From ZYF759 sp046297455 (GTDB lineage: Bacteria; Pseudomonadota; Alphaproteobacteria; Rhizobiales; Rhizobiaceae): a stretch of DNA of 64,000 bases. The notes below the pieces were generated by a model, which was not told the DNA's origin, did not search any database, and saw only the letters and a list, made by a program, of their open reading frames with translations. The position numbers and the translations under genes are program-made. This document shows positions 45,596-54,349 of this stretch, one piece after another; position 1 is the stretch's first letter; the number at the start of each line of letters is the position of its first letter. Where the stretch lies: positions 25,957 to 89,956 of the forward strand of contig JBKBIT010000018.1 of NCBI GenBank assembly GCA_046297455.1. The letters run 5' to 3'.

Positions 45596-46537
45596 ATGAT
45601 CGAGTTTTCGCAGGTGTCCCGCCTGGCCTTCGGCTGCGATCCGCTCGGCGGTCACAATTGGGGCAGCGTCGATCCCGCCGCGATCGCGGATGCGATCCCG
45701 CATGCCGTGGACCAGGGCGTTACCCTGTTCGACACGGCAGACTGCTATGGCAACGGCCTGTCCGAGGAACGGCTGGGCCAGGCGCTCGGCAACCGTCGCA
45801 ACCGGGTCATCGTCGCGTCGAAGTTCGGCGTGCGCATCGGCGACGACGGCAAGGTGTTCATCGATAACGACCCGGCCTGGATCTCCCAGGCGGTCGAGGC
45901 GAGCCTGAAGCGACTCGGCACCGATGTGATCGACCTCTATCAGCTTCACTGGTGGGATGGCCGTACACCCTTTGCCGAGATATTCGGTGCGCTTGAAAGG
46001 CTGGTGGAGGCCGGCAAGATCCGGGCCTTCGGCTCCACCAATGTCAGCCTGGAGATGATGAAGCTGAACGGCGCGGACGAATTGCCGGCCCTTTACCGAT
46101 CAAGCTCGATGGAATTCAGCCTCGTCCACGGTGCCCATCGCGCCGCGATCGAGGCGATGTGCGGGGGTGGAGCGGCCGCTCCCCTGTTCCTGGCCTGGGG
46201 ATCGCTTGGCGGCGGGATTCTCACCGGCAAGTATTCGTCTCCGTCAGACCTCGACCCGACCGACCGCCGGCTGAAGCGGGCCGACAGCCATTTTCGCGGC
46301 GACCGGCTGGCCGACAATCTGGCGATCGTCGCCACCTGCCGCGAGATTGCCGCCCGGCATGGGGCCAATGCCAAGGTATCGCAGGTCGCGCTGCAATGGA
46401 TCGGCCGCACGCTGGGCTTCGGCACCTGCCTGGTCGGCATCAAGTCGCGCGCCCAGCTGGACGATGCGCTGGCCAGCTGGGATTTCGACCTGAAGGACGA
46501 GGACATGCGCGCACTCGACCAGGCGGCGCATCGATGA
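45596..46537 (+). CDS. Aldo/keto reductase (glycan cluster)
   Basis: A 313-residue NADPH-dependent reductase with a complete catalytic set: D46 and Y51 in LFDTADCYG, a lysine in VIVASKFGV and the histidine in DLYQLHWWD. First gene of a seven-gene cluster; its stop overlaps the sugar-transferase start by 4 bases (ATGA), so it is likely to reduce a sugar or keto-sugar intermediate for surface glycan synthesis. In frame the sequence is open upstream but ATG 45596 starts at the usual barrel beginning. Confidence 0.88.
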   Translation: MIEFSQVSRLAFGCDPLGGHNWGSVDPAAIADAIPHAVDQGVTLFDTADCYGNGLSEERLGQALGNRRNRVIVASKFGVRIGDDGKVFIDNDPAWISQAVEASLKRLGTDVIDLYQLHWWDGRTPFAEIFGALERLVEAGKIRAFGSTNVSLEMMKLNGADELPALYRSSSMEFSLVHGAHRAAIEAMCGGGAAAPLFLAWGSLGGGILTGKYSSPSDLDPTDRRLKRADSHFRGDRLADNLAIVATCREIAARHGANAKVSQVALQWIGRTLGFGTCLVGIKSRAQLDDALASWDFDLKDEDMRALDQAAHR

Positions 46538-47214
46538 TCAAGCGCTTGATGGACCTGGCAATCGCGGTTCCTGCGGCCCTCTTCTCGGCGCCGTTGCTGG
46601 GACTGATCCTGGCGGCCGTCTGGCTTTACGACCGGCACAACCCCTTCTACGTGCCGCGCCGCGTCGGCAAGAACGGCGTCCTGTTCCCGCTCTTCAAGGT
46701 CCGCACCATGGTTGTGGATGCAGACAAGACCGGCGTGGACACGACCATTCAGGGCGATCCGCGTCTGCTGCCCTTCGCCGAAACGTTGCGGCGCTTCAAG
46801 CTCGACGAGTTGCCGCAATTCTGGAACGTCGTTCTCGGCCACATGAGCCTCGTCGGCCCGCGGCCCAATGTCGTGCGCGAGGTCGAGAAATACACCGACG
46901 AGGAGCGACGGCTGCTGACAATCAAGCCCGGCCTGACCGATTTCTCCTCGATCGTGTTTTCCGATCTCGGCGAGCGTCTCGCCGGCCAGAAGGATGCAAA
47001 TCTCGCCTACGAGACGATGATCCGCCCGCGCAAGGCACAGCTGGGGCTGTTCTATGTGGACAACCACAATGCCGGCATGGACCTGGCATTGATCGCGGCT
47101 ACGGCGGTTTCCCTTGTTTCCCGCGCCACGGCGGTGCGCTGGATCGAGGCCATTCTCAGGCGCCATGGGCTTGGCTCGGAGCCGGCCGACGTTGCGCGCC
47201 ATGGGCAACTGTGA
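46534..47214 (+). CDS. Polyprenyl-phosphate sugar-1-phosphate transferase (WcaJ/PglC type)
   Basis: A 226-residue bacterial sugar transferase that starts glycan assembly by moving a sugar-1-phosphate from UDP-sugar to undecaprenyl phosphate at the inner membrane. An N-terminal membrane hairpin (about residues 8-30) precedes the catalytic segments FPLFKVRTM, RRFKLDELPQFWNVVLG and MSLVGPRPNV. This is the short PglC-like form lacking the extra helices of WbaP. A C-terminal hydrophobic segment (about 185-200) is present. Coupled to the upstream reductase. Confidence 0.9.
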   Translation: MIKRLMDLAIAVPAALFSAPLLGLILAAVWLYDRHNPFYVPRRVGKNGVLFPLFKVRTMVVDADKTGVDTTIQGDPRLLPFAETLRRFKLDELPQFWNVVLGHMSLVGPRPNVVREVEKYTDEERRLLTIKPGLTDFSSIVFSDLGERLAGQKDANLAYETMIRPRKAQLGLFYVDNHNAGMDLALIAATAVSLVSRATAVRWIEAILRRHGLGSEPADVARHGQL

Positions 47215-47393
47215 TAGCCAGCCGCCAACTTTTCCGGGCACATGGTCTGGCAGACGAAAATGCATGCGCCTCTTGCAAAGAACGGCGCTCGCGGCGTCGG
47301 TCGTGACAGCCCGCATCATGGGATCAGTCGCTTGCGCTGTACCCACTCATTCGGCGACGGGGCACAACTGTCGACGTAGCATCGAGGCAAGAC

Positions 47394-48182
47394 ATGTCAC
47401 AACCGAACGAACTTGAAGACCGCAAGCAGAAGGAAATCGAGTGGGCCGATTTCCGTCGCACCATCGACAATCCGGAGATGCTGAAGAAGTACAGCGTCAA
47501 CAGCGAGTTCTATCAGATCAACCGACCGGTCAACACCTATGTGACCAACTGGCTGCTCGAGAACCTGGCCGGCAAGGACGTGTTCGAGATGGCCTGCGGC
47601 ACGAAAGGACTGGTGTCCCGGGCACGGCATGTGATCAAGTCGGCGATTGCATCGGACATCGCACCGGAATCGATCAATCTTGCCAAGAAGAACGTCGAAG
47701 CGGACCCGAGCTTCGCGTCGATCGACTATCGCGTGGTGGATGCCGAGAATACCGGTTTCGAGGACAATTCGTTCGACGTCGTGATCGAGGGCGGTGCGCT
47801 CCACCACATGGATCTCGATGCGGCCTACAAGGAAGCCGCGCGCATCCTGCGTCCGGGCGGCAAGTTCTTCTGCGTCGAGGCGCTGCGCCACAATCCGATC
47901 ATCCACTGGTATCGCAAGAGCACGCCGCATCTGCGCACCGCCTGGGAGGTCGACCACATTCTGGGCCGTAGCGAAATTCACCGTGGCCTCAAGTATTTCG
48001 ACCGTCTCGATACCCGCAACTTCCACATCGCGACGCTGCCGGCGATCCCGTTCCGCAACACCTTCCTGAAGGAACCGCTGCTGACGGTCGGCGAGACGCT
48101 GGACGCGGTCCTGACCCGGATCCCGGGCTTCAAGTGGCTGTCCTGGCAGTGTGTCTTCGTGCTCGAGAACCCCAAGAAGTGA
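47394..48182 (+). CDS. SAM-dependent methyltransferase, class I
   Basis: A 262-residue methyltransferase. The SAM loop reads DVFEMACGTKGLVSRA (about residues 62-77), with further motifs SDIAPESINLAKKN and DVVIEGGALHHMDLD, and RPGGKFFCVEALRHN. In a glycan cluster it probably methylates a sugar or nucleotide-sugar. Its stop overlaps the glycosyltransferase GTG start by 4 bases (GTGA). A 179-base gap separates it from the sugar transferase gene, long enough for a promoter, but none is clear. Confidence 0.87.
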   Translation: MSQPNELEDRKQKEIEWADFRRTIDNPEMLKKYSVNSEFYQINRPVNTYVTNWLLENLAGKDVFEMACGTKGLVSRARHVIKSAIASDIAPESINLAKKNVEADPSFASIDYRVVDAENTGFEDNSFDVVIEGGALHHMDLDAAYKEAARILRPGGKFFCVEALRHNPIIHWYRKSTPHLRTAWEVDHILGRSEIHRGLKYFDRLDTRNFHIATLPAIPFRNTFLKEPLLTVGETLDAVLTRIPGFKWLSWQCVFVLENPKK

Positions 48183-49399
48183 AGACATTCTGGTTTTTCA
48201 ACCATTATGCCTCCACCCCTGACCAGCCTTCCACCTCGGCGTTCTTCGTCGGCAGGGAGTTGGTCCGGCGGGGCAACCGGGTCACCTTCTTCGCCTCCGC
48301 CCACAACTATTATTTCCAGCGGCGAACGAAGGGCCGCCGGTGGAGCCTGTGGAGTTCGGAGACCGTCGAAGGCGTGACCTTCGTCTGGATTTCCACGACC
48401 CCGGCTTCAGCGCGTCCCGTCCTGCGCATGGTCAACATGCTCAGCTATGCGATCGTCGCCTTCCTGGCCGGCCTGTTTCGCCGCGAGCGCCCCGATTATG
48501 TGATCGGTACCTGTCCGCATCCCTTCGCCGGCGCGACCGCCTGGGTGATTTCGCTGCTGCGCGGCGGCAGGTTCATCTACGAGATACGCGACATCTGGCC
48601 GGAGAGCCTGGAACGCTACAATTCCGGCCTGCTGTGGCGCACCGTCATCGCCTTTTTCGGCGCCCTGCAGAAGTTCCTCTACCGGCGGGCAAGGCTGATC
48701 ACCAGCGTCCTGCCCGGCATCGCCACCTATTTCCGAGATATCGGTGTCGAGGTGCGCGCCATCGCGCATCTGCCGAACTGCATCGAATTGTCGCCCGCAG
48801 GCACTGCCGCGGCGACGGACGCGGCGGCAACGGACGACGGCACGGGAGCCTTCCGCTTCTATTATGTCGGCGGGTTCTCGCGCTATCAGGGCCTTCCCGT
48901 TCTGATCGACGCGGTCGGCCTGCTGGCGAAAGATCCCGAGTGTCCGGCGTTTGAATTCCATCTCGTCGGCGCCGGGTCCGAGAAGGAGGCGGTGGTGGAC
49001 TATGCGCGCCAGCATGGTTCACCCAATGTGCATTTCCACCCCCCGGTCCCGCGCCAGGACGTTCAGTCGGTGCTCGCGCGTGCCGACTGCAATATCTTCC
49101 ACCTGTTGGACATCGGAGAGGCGTTGCGCTACGGGGTTTCGCCGAACAAGCTTATCGAGTACCTGCTCTCGGGCAAGCCGATGATATTTGCTTTGCCCTT
49201 CGAATGGCCGCTTCTGTCGCAGTCCGCCGTTGGATTCGAGGCCCGTTGCGGAGACGCCGAAAGCCTTGCCGGCGCGATGCGCCGGATGCTCGACGCGGAT
49301 GCCGAAACGCGACAGGCGATGGGTGCAAATGCAAGAGCGGTCTGCGCTCAGTTCGATGTCCGCAAGGTTGTCGACGATTTCATGGGAGTCCTGCCGTGA
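48179..49399 (+). CDS. Glycosyltransferase, GT4 family (WbuB-like)
   Basis: A 406-residue GT-B fold glycosyltransferase. Features include the N-terminal FNHYASTPDQPSTSAFFVG, a membrane-associated hydrophobic segment near residue 90-105, the EIRDIWPESLERYNSG motif typical of WbuB-type (N-acetylfucosamine/related) transferases, and the nucleotide-binding GVSPNKLIEYLLSGKP with the conserved glutamate. Start GTG 48179 overlaps the methyltransferase stop; its own stop overlaps the E1 alpha GTG start by 4 bases. Confidence 0.88.
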   Translation: MKTFWFFNHYASTPDQPSTSAFFVGRELVRRGNRVTFFASAHNYYFQRRTKGRRWSLWSSETVEGVTFVWISTTPASARPVLRMVNMLSYAIVAFLAGLFRRERPDYVIGTCPHPFAGATAWVISLLRGGRFIYEIRDIWPESLERYNSGLLWRTVIAFFGALQKFLYRRARLITSVLPGIATYFRDIGVEVRAIAHLPNCIELSPAGTAAATDAAATDDGTGAFRFYYVGGFSRYQGLPVLIDAVGLLAKDPECPAFEFHLVGAGSEKEAVVDYARQHGSPNVHFHPPVPRQDVQSVLARADCNIFHLLDIGEALRYGVSPNKLIEYLLSGKPMIFALPFEWPLLSQSAVGFEARCGDAESLAGAMRRMLDADAETRQAMGANARAVCAQFDVRKVVDDFMGVLP

Positions 49400-50439
49400 C
49401 CATCGAAATCTCCCTGGGTGATCTGGCCGATCCCTCGTCTCACAGAGCCCCCGTCGATCTGCGCAATCATGCGACCGAGCAGCTTGTTGGCGATCTGGAG
49501 GCGATGATCCTCATCCGACGCGCCGAGGAACTGATCGGCGATCTTTCGGCTTCAGGCGAAGCAAAGTGCCCCTGTCACCTGGCCATCGGCCAGGAAGCGG
49601 TAGCCGTCGGCGTTGCCCGCTCGCTCACCGCGGATGACCGTCTTTATGGCGGGCATCGCTCGCACAGCCAGTTTCTGGCGCTTGGCGGCGATCCCGAAGC
49701 GCTGATCGCCGAGGTTCTGGGCAAGGAAACCGGTTGCTCGCGCGGCATGGGCGGCTCCATGCATCTCTACGGTCCGGAATTCGGGTTCGGCGGTTCGGTG
49801 CCGATCGTCGCCGGCACCGTGCCCATCGCGGTCGGCGCGGCCCTCGCGTTCAAGCGCCGCGGGCTGCCTCATGTCGGCGTCGCCTTCTTCGGCGATGGCG
49901 CCTGCGAGGAAGGCGTCGTCCACGAGGCGCTGAACATGGCCAGCATCATGAAGCTGCCCGTGCTGTTCGTGGTCGAGAACAACCTGTTCTCCAGCCATCT
50001 CGACATCCATCTGCGCCAGCCCGGAAACCGTGTCGGGCGGTTTGCCGAAGCCCATGACGTGGCCGTCGAGGTGGTGGACGGAAACGACGTCGTGGCCGTG
50101 GCCGAAGCCGGTGAAAAGCTCATCTCGCGCGCCCGCCGCGGCGAAGGGCCCGGCTTCCTGGAAGCCGTCACCTATCGCTGGCGCGGCCATGTCGGCGCTG
50201 ACGAGAACATCGATGTCGGCCTGCGACGCTCGCCTGAGGAAATTGCCGCCTGGAAGCAGCGCGATCCGGTCGCCCGGCTCGAAGCGGCGCTCTCTTCGGA
50301 CAGGTCGGTCGATCCGGAAGAATTCGCGCGGATCAGGGCGCGGGTCGAGGAGCGGCTGCAGGCCGCCCTGGCCAGTGCGCGCGCGGCCGGATATCCCCCG
50401 GAAAGCGGACTCCTCGATCGCGTTTACGCGCCAGCCTGA
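49396..50439 (+). CDS. Thiamine-diphosphate dehydrogenase E1, alpha subunit
   Basis: A 347-residue protein like the alpha subunit of pyruvate/acetoin/branched-chain 2-oxoacid dehydrogenases. The ThDP/magnesium motif GDG-X27-NN is at residues 166-196 (GDGACEEG then VVENN). SRGMGGSMHLY and YRWRGHVGADEN are family loops. Start GTG 49396 overlaps the glycosyltransferase stop by 4 bases, with GGGAG upstream. In a polysaccharide cluster without E2 or E3 genes it probably forms a decarboxylase or carboligase with the next product, not an oxidative complex; this is inference. Confidence 0.88.
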   Translation: MTIEISLGDLADPSSHRAPVDLRNHATEQLVGDLEAMILIRRAEELIGDLSASGEAKCPCHLAIGQEAVAVGVARSLTADDRLYGGHRSHSQFLALGGDPEALIAEVLGKETGCSRGMGGSMHLYGPEFGFGGSVPIVAGTVPIAVGAALAFKRRGLPHVGVAFFGDGACEEGVVHEALNMASIMKLPVLFVVENNLFSSHLDIHLRQPGNRVGRFAEAHDVAVEVVDGNDVVAVAEAGEKLISRARRGEGPGFLEAVTYRWRGHVGADENIDVGLRRSPEEIAAWKQRDPVARLEAALSSDRSVDPEEFARIRARVEERLQAALASARAAGYPPESGLLDRVYAPA

Positions 50440-50447
50440 AGCAGCAC

Positions 50448-51437
50448 ATGACCTCGACCAAACGCACCTACGCGCAAGCGATCCTCGACGGGTTCGAATA
50501 CCTTCTCTCCCATCACGACGACGTGGTCGCGATCGGCCAGGGCGTGTGGAGCCCCTGGTATGTCGGTAGTTCGATGTCGGACCTCGACAAGAAATTCGGC
50601 AAGGACCGTGTCATCGACACACCGGTCTCCGAATGGGCAACCACGTCGGCTGCGGTGGGCGCGGCTCTCAACGGCCTGCGGCCCATCGTCATCCACCCGC
50701 GCATGGATTTCATGATCCTGGCCACGGATTCGCTGGTCAACCAGGCGGCCAAATGGAACCACATGCTCGGCGGCCAGGCCAGCCCCGCACTGACGGTGCG
50801 CGGCATCGTCAACCGCGGCGGCGAACAGGGCGCCCAGCACAGCCAGGCGCTGCACTCCTGGTACAGCCATATCCCCGGGCTGCGGGTGGTGATGCCGGCC
50901 ACCGTGGCCGATGCCCGCGATCTGCTGATCGCCGCCACGCTGTCGCCCGACCCGGTTCTGTATGTGGACGACCGCTGGCTCTACGACCAGACGGCGGAGC
51001 TCGGCGCCCCTGTCGAAACGAGGCTGTCGGGGATCGGCAACCAGATCCTGCGCGAAGGCTCGGATGTCACGCTGGCGGGTTCTTCCTGGGCAACGCTTCT
51101 CAACCTGCAGGCTGCCGACATGCTGTCGGCCCAGGGCATCGCGGCCGAAGTCGTCGATTGCCGCATTCTCAACCCGTTCGATCGCGCCCCGCTGGTGCAA
51201 AGCGTCTCGCGCACTGGCCGCCTGGTCGCCACGGACGGCTCCTGGGCGACCTGCGGCATGTCGGCCGAAATCGTCGCCTCGGCATCCGAGGGCGTGCCGT
51301 TCGGCGCGTGGAAGGCCGCGCCCGCCCGAATCACGCTGCCCGATGCGCCCGCGCCAACCTCCGGTCCGCTGGAAAAGGCCTATTATCCGACGGCCGAACA
51401 GGTCGCCGAGACAGCCCGGCGAATGGTCGCCGCCTGA
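50448..51437 (+). CDS. Thiamine-diphosphate dehydrogenase E1, beta subunit
   Basis: A 329-residue beta subunit. The glutamate that activates ThDP is E62 in RVIDTPVSEW, and the active-site histidine H131 is in GAQHSQALHSWY. The usual GED/GEE motif near the start is GQG here. The C-terminal transketolase-like domain begins near residue 200 (SDVTLAGSSWATLLNL). It starts 8 bases after the alpha subunit stop and completes an alpha2beta2 E1 enzyme. No E2 lipoyl or E3 gene is nearby. Confidence 0.88.
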   Translation: MTSTKRTYAQAILDGFEYLLSHHDDVVAIGQGVWSPWYVGSSMSDLDKKFGKDRVIDTPVSEWATTSAAVGAALNGLRPIVIHPRMDFMILATDSLVNQAAKWNHMLGGQASPALTVRGIVNRGGEQGAQHSQALHSWYSHIPGLRVVMPATVADARDLLIAATLSPDPVLYVDDRWLYDQTAELGAPVETRLSGIGNQILREGSDVTLAGSSWATLLNLQAADMLSAQGIAAEVVDCRILNPFDRAPLVQSVSRTGRLVATDGSWATCGMSAEIVASASEGVPFGAWKAAPARITLPDAPAPTSGPLEKAYYPTAEQVAETARRMVAA

Positions 51438-51498
51438 GCCGCTGGCCCAATGGCGGCGCGTTGCCAGCCGCCGGGGCTTGATATAAACAGCCGCTGGT

Positions 51499-51515
51499 TC
51501 GGGTCAGGGACCCGA
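51499..51515. repeat. Inverted repeat before the DegT gene
   Basis: Perfect 7-bp arms TCGGGTC / GACCCGA around AGG, 38 bases before the aminotransferase ATG, in the 116-base gap after the E1 beta gene. It may be an RNA hairpin or a protein site; no T tract follows, so it is not a terminator. Confidence 0.45.
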
Positions 51516-51553
51516 CCCCGTGCTTCCTCCTCCCAGACAGCGGATGTGCTGAC

Positions 51554-52672
51554 ATGACACTTCCCTTCATCGATCTTGGCGCCCAGCAGGCGCGCCTGCG
51601 TCCCGCCCTCGACCGCGCCATCGCGCAGGTTCTCGACGAGGGCCAGTACATCATGGGCCCGCAGGTGGCCGAGTTCGAGAAGAAGCTTGCCGCCTTTTGC
51701 GGCGCGCGCCATGCGCTGGGCTGTGCCAACGGCACCGACGCGCTGCAGCTGGCACTGATGGCGCTAGGTGTTGGCCCGGGCGACGCGGTGCTGGTGCCAT
51801 CCTTCACCTTCGCCGCCACCGCCGAGGTGGCCCCGCTGGTGGGCGCCGTGCCGGTCTTCGTCGACGTGCTACCCGATACGTTCAACATGGATCCCGAAAG
51901 CCTCAAGCGGGCCATCGTGGAGGCCAAGGCCGCCGGGTTGCGGCCTGCCTGCGTCATCCCGGTCGACCTGTTTGGTCTTTCGGCCGACTACGACGTGCTG
52001 ACGGCGATCGCCCGCGAAAACGGCATGTCGGTCATCGGCGACAGCGCGCAGGGTTTCGGCGCCACCTATCACGGCAAGGTCACCGGCTCGCTCGGCGACA
52101 TCGCCACCACCTCTTTCTTCCCGGCCAAGCCGCTCGGCTGCTATGGCGACGGTGGCGCCGTCTTCACCAATAGCGACGAGCTGGCAGAGCTGATGGATTC
52201 GCTTCGCGTGCACGGCAAGGGCTCGCACAAATATCTCAACGAGCGCGTCGGCGTTAACAGCCGCCTCGACACGCTGCAGGCGGCGATCCTGATCGAAAAG
52301 CTCGCCGTCTATGCCGACGAGATCGAGAAGCGGCAGGTGGTCGCACAGCGCTATACCAACGCATTGTCGAACCTCTTCGAGACCCCCTACATTCCGGACG
52401 GCCTGACCAGCGTATGGGCGCAGTACACGTTGAAGACCAGTTCCGCGGCCGAGCGCGATGTGCTGCAGGCCCGTGCCAAGGAAGCCGGCGTGCCGACCGT
52501 GGTCTATTACCCGATCCCGCTACACCGCCAGAAGGCCTATGACAGCTTCCCGCGCGATCCGAGCGGCCTTGCCGTGAGCGAGGATCTGGCCGAACGCGTG
52601 GTCAGCCTGCCGATGCACCCCTATCTCGGCGAGGAAGACCAGCAGCGCATCATCGACGCCGTCATCGGCTGA
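51554..52672 (+). CDS. DegT/DnrJ/EryC1/StrS aminotransferase
   Basis: A 372-residue PLP enzyme of the sugar aminotransferase family, which aminates keto-sugars attached to nucleotides. The N-terminus FIDLGAQQARLRPALDRAI and GCANGTDALQLAL are typical; the PLP lysine is K192 in SFFPAKPLGCYGDGG. It suggests that the cluster's glycan contains an amino sugar. Last gene of the group, convergent with the TetR gene. Confidence 0.92.
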   Translation: MTLPFIDLGAQQARLRPALDRAIAQVLDEGQYIMGPQVAEFEKKLAAFCGARHALGCANGTDALQLALMALGVGPGDAVLVPSFTFAATAEVAPLVGAVPVFVDVLPDTFNMDPESLKRAIVEAKAAGLRPACVIPVDLFGLSADYDVLTAIARENGMSVIGDSAQGFGATYHGKVTGSLGDIATTSFFPAKPLGCYGDGGAVFTNSDELAELMDSLRVHGKGSHKYLNERVGVNSRLDTLQAAILIEKLAVYADEIEKRQVVAQRYTNALSNLFETPYIPDGLTSVWAQYTLKTSSAAERDVLQARAKEAGVPTVVYYPIPLHRQKAYDSFPRDPSGLAVSEDLAERVVSLPMHPYLGEEDQQRIIDAVIG

Positions 52673-52694
52673 AGCCTGGCAAAACCATCAGCCG

Positions 52695-53288
52695 TCAGCG
52701 CAACGCCGCGATGACGCGAGCGCAGGTGAAGGCCGCCGCATCTTGCGGCCTTGGCAGGCCGAGAGCCGGCGAGGCCAGCAACTCGCACAGGCCGTGAATG
52801 GCACTCCAGGCGAAAAGTTCGGCTTCAGGACCGCTTTGCGAGATCTCGCCCGTGGCGGCGAGGTCGACAATGGCCTGACGCAGCCAGAGGAAGGCAGCCG
52901 GGCGGTTCGGCGGTGCCGCCATGACCATGGCCGAGGGGCCGAACATCAGCCGCCACAAGCCGTAGTTTTCCTCGGCGAAAGCCAGATAGGCCGCTCCAAG
53001 CGCCACGAAGCGCGACCGAGCCTGCGCAGCGCTTTCCGGCCGCTTGTCCAGTGGCATCGCCGCTTCGAATTGCCTGGCCAGTTCGTCGAAGCCGCGCGCG
53101 GTAAGCGTGCGCAGCAAGGCTTCGCGATCGTCGAAATGGCGGTAGACGGCACCGGGCGACACGCCGATCTCACGCGCGGCCTCACGCAACGAAGCCTGCT
53201 CCAGCCGGCCTGCGCGCGCCTGCGCGAGTGCCCATTCGATCAGCGCCGTCTTGAGGTTGCCGTGGTGATGGGTGTCGCGGGTCTTCAT
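52695..53288 (-). CDS. TetR-family transcriptional regulator
   Basis: A 197-residue regulator. The HTH (about residues 10-55) includes LREAAREIGVSPGAVYRHFDDREALLRTL; the C-terminal ligand domain has a TetR_C-type WRLMFGP segment. It starts THHHGNLKTALI, a common form in this subfamily. Divergent from an alpha/beta hydrolase gene, with two identical-type palindromes between them, so it probably represses both genes. ATG 53288. Confidence 0.9.
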   Translation of the reverse strand: MKTRDTHHHGNLKTALIEWALAQARAGRLEQASLREAAREIGVSPGAVYRHFDDREALLRTLTARGFDELARQFEAAMPLDKRPESAAQARSRFVALGAAYLAFAEENYGLWRLMFGPSAMVMAAPPNRPAAFLWLRQAIVDLAATGEISQSGPEAELFAWSAIHGLCELLASPALGLPRPQDAAAFTCARVIAALR

Positions 53289-53296
53289 GGCATCGT

Positions 53297-53313
53297 TGTA
53301 ATCACTGTTTACA
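53297..53313. promoter_or_regulatory. TetR operator, copy 1
   Basis: TGTAA-TCACTGT-TTACA: 5-bp perfect arms around 7 bases. Shares 15 of 17 bases with copy 2 at 53333, and the centres are 36 bases apart. It lies 8 bases upstream of the TetR ATG. Confidence 0.75.
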
Positions 53314-53332
53314 TTCGGCGCAAGCAGGCGTA

Positions 53333-53349
53333 TGTAATCAATGCTTACA
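53333..53349. promoter_or_regulatory. TetR operator, copy 2
   Basis: TGTAA-TCAATGC-TTACA; arms extend to 7 bp (TATGTAA / TTACATA, 53331-53351). It lies 17 bases before the hydrolase ATG, where a bound repressor would block transcription or initiation. Confidence 0.75.
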
Positions 53350-53366
53350 TATGTCTGGAGCCACCG

Positions 53367-54209
53367 ATGCCCCATCCTCAGCACACACCACGCATGATCG
53401 CGACCGGAGCAGGTTTGCTGGCCGTACACGATATAGGCTCGGGGCCTCGGACCATTGTCCTCTGGCCCTCGATCTTCGCCGATCATCACATCCACCTGAG
53501 GCTGGCGGCAGCGCTGGACGGCCAGGCGCGCACCCTGCTCATCGATGGCCCGGGGCATGGCGGCAGCGGCCCGGCGCCGGACGGCCATGACATCGCCAGC
53601 CACGCGCGCGCCATGGCAAGAATCGTCGACGAAGCCGGGCTGTCACGGGCCGTCGTCGGCGGCACGTCGTGGGGCGGGCTGGTCGGCGCGGAACTGGCGC
53701 TGATCCGGCCGGATCTGGTGTCCGGGGTCGTGCTGATGAACCTGCCCATGCGCATGGGCAGTTCCGGGCCAGGCCTTCAGGACCGGCTGATCGTCCTGGG
53801 CGCCCGCCACATCCTGCGCACAGGCCTGTTCCGCGATGGGGTGGCGCGCAGCTTCTTTGCGCGCGAAACGCTTGCCCAGCGGCCCGAGGCCCTGTCGGCT
53901 TTCCATGCCGCGCTACGCCGGGCCGATGCGGCGGCGCTGTCCGACGCCGTGGCCTCCGTCATGCTGCGTGATGCCGCCTGGCGGGGCGCAGCCCTTGCCG
54001 AGCGCCTGGCGCGAATCGCCGCGCAGGTGCTGATGGTGGCCGGCCGCCATGACGATCTCTACCCGCTCGCCGACCAGCGCCAGGCTGCGGCAGGGCTGCG
54101 CAAAGGCCGGCTGGTCGAGGTTGGCGGGCGGCATATCTCGCCCGTCGATGCGCCCGAGGCCGTTGCGGAGGCAGTCCACGCGTTTCTGGCCGATCTGCAG
54201 CGCGCGTAG
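53367..54209 (+). CDS. Alpha/beta hydrolase
   Basis: A 280-residue hydrolase-fold protein. The nucleophile is S101 in GGTSWGG; the acid and base are likely in AGRHDDLYP and GGRHISP near the C-terminus. The oxyanion-side segment differs from the usual HG motif (VLWPSIFADHH). It resembles the 3-oxoadipate enol-lactonase/esterase group, but no substrate can be given. ATG 53367 has TGGAG 6 bases upstream. It is divergent from, and probably repressed by, the TetR protein. Confidence 0.87.
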   Translation: MPHPQHTPRMIATGAGLLAVHDIGSGPRTIVLWPSIFADHHIHLRLAAALDGQARTLLIDGPGHGGSGPAPDGHDIASHARAMARIVDEAGLSRAVVGGTSWGGLVGAELALIRPDLVSGVVLMNLPMRMGSSGPGLQDRLIVLGARHILRTGLFRDGVARSFFARETLAQRPEALSAFHAALRRADAAALSDAVASVMLRDAAWRGAALAERLARIAAQVLMVAGRHDDLYPLADQRQAAAGLRKGRLVEVGGRHISPVDAPEAVAEAVHAFLADLQRA

Positions 54210-54273
54210 ACCGGCACACGGAAAAGCAGGCACCCAATCCTGCGGGTCGTTCACAGCGTGGAAGAAGGTCGTT

Positions 54274-54349
<76 letters not shown>

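Noticed and set aside
47215..47393. Possible short gene between the sugar transferase and methyltransferase genes
   Set aside because: The frame has no good start, no domain and overlaps the methyltransferase start; I see only an unassigned 179-base gap.
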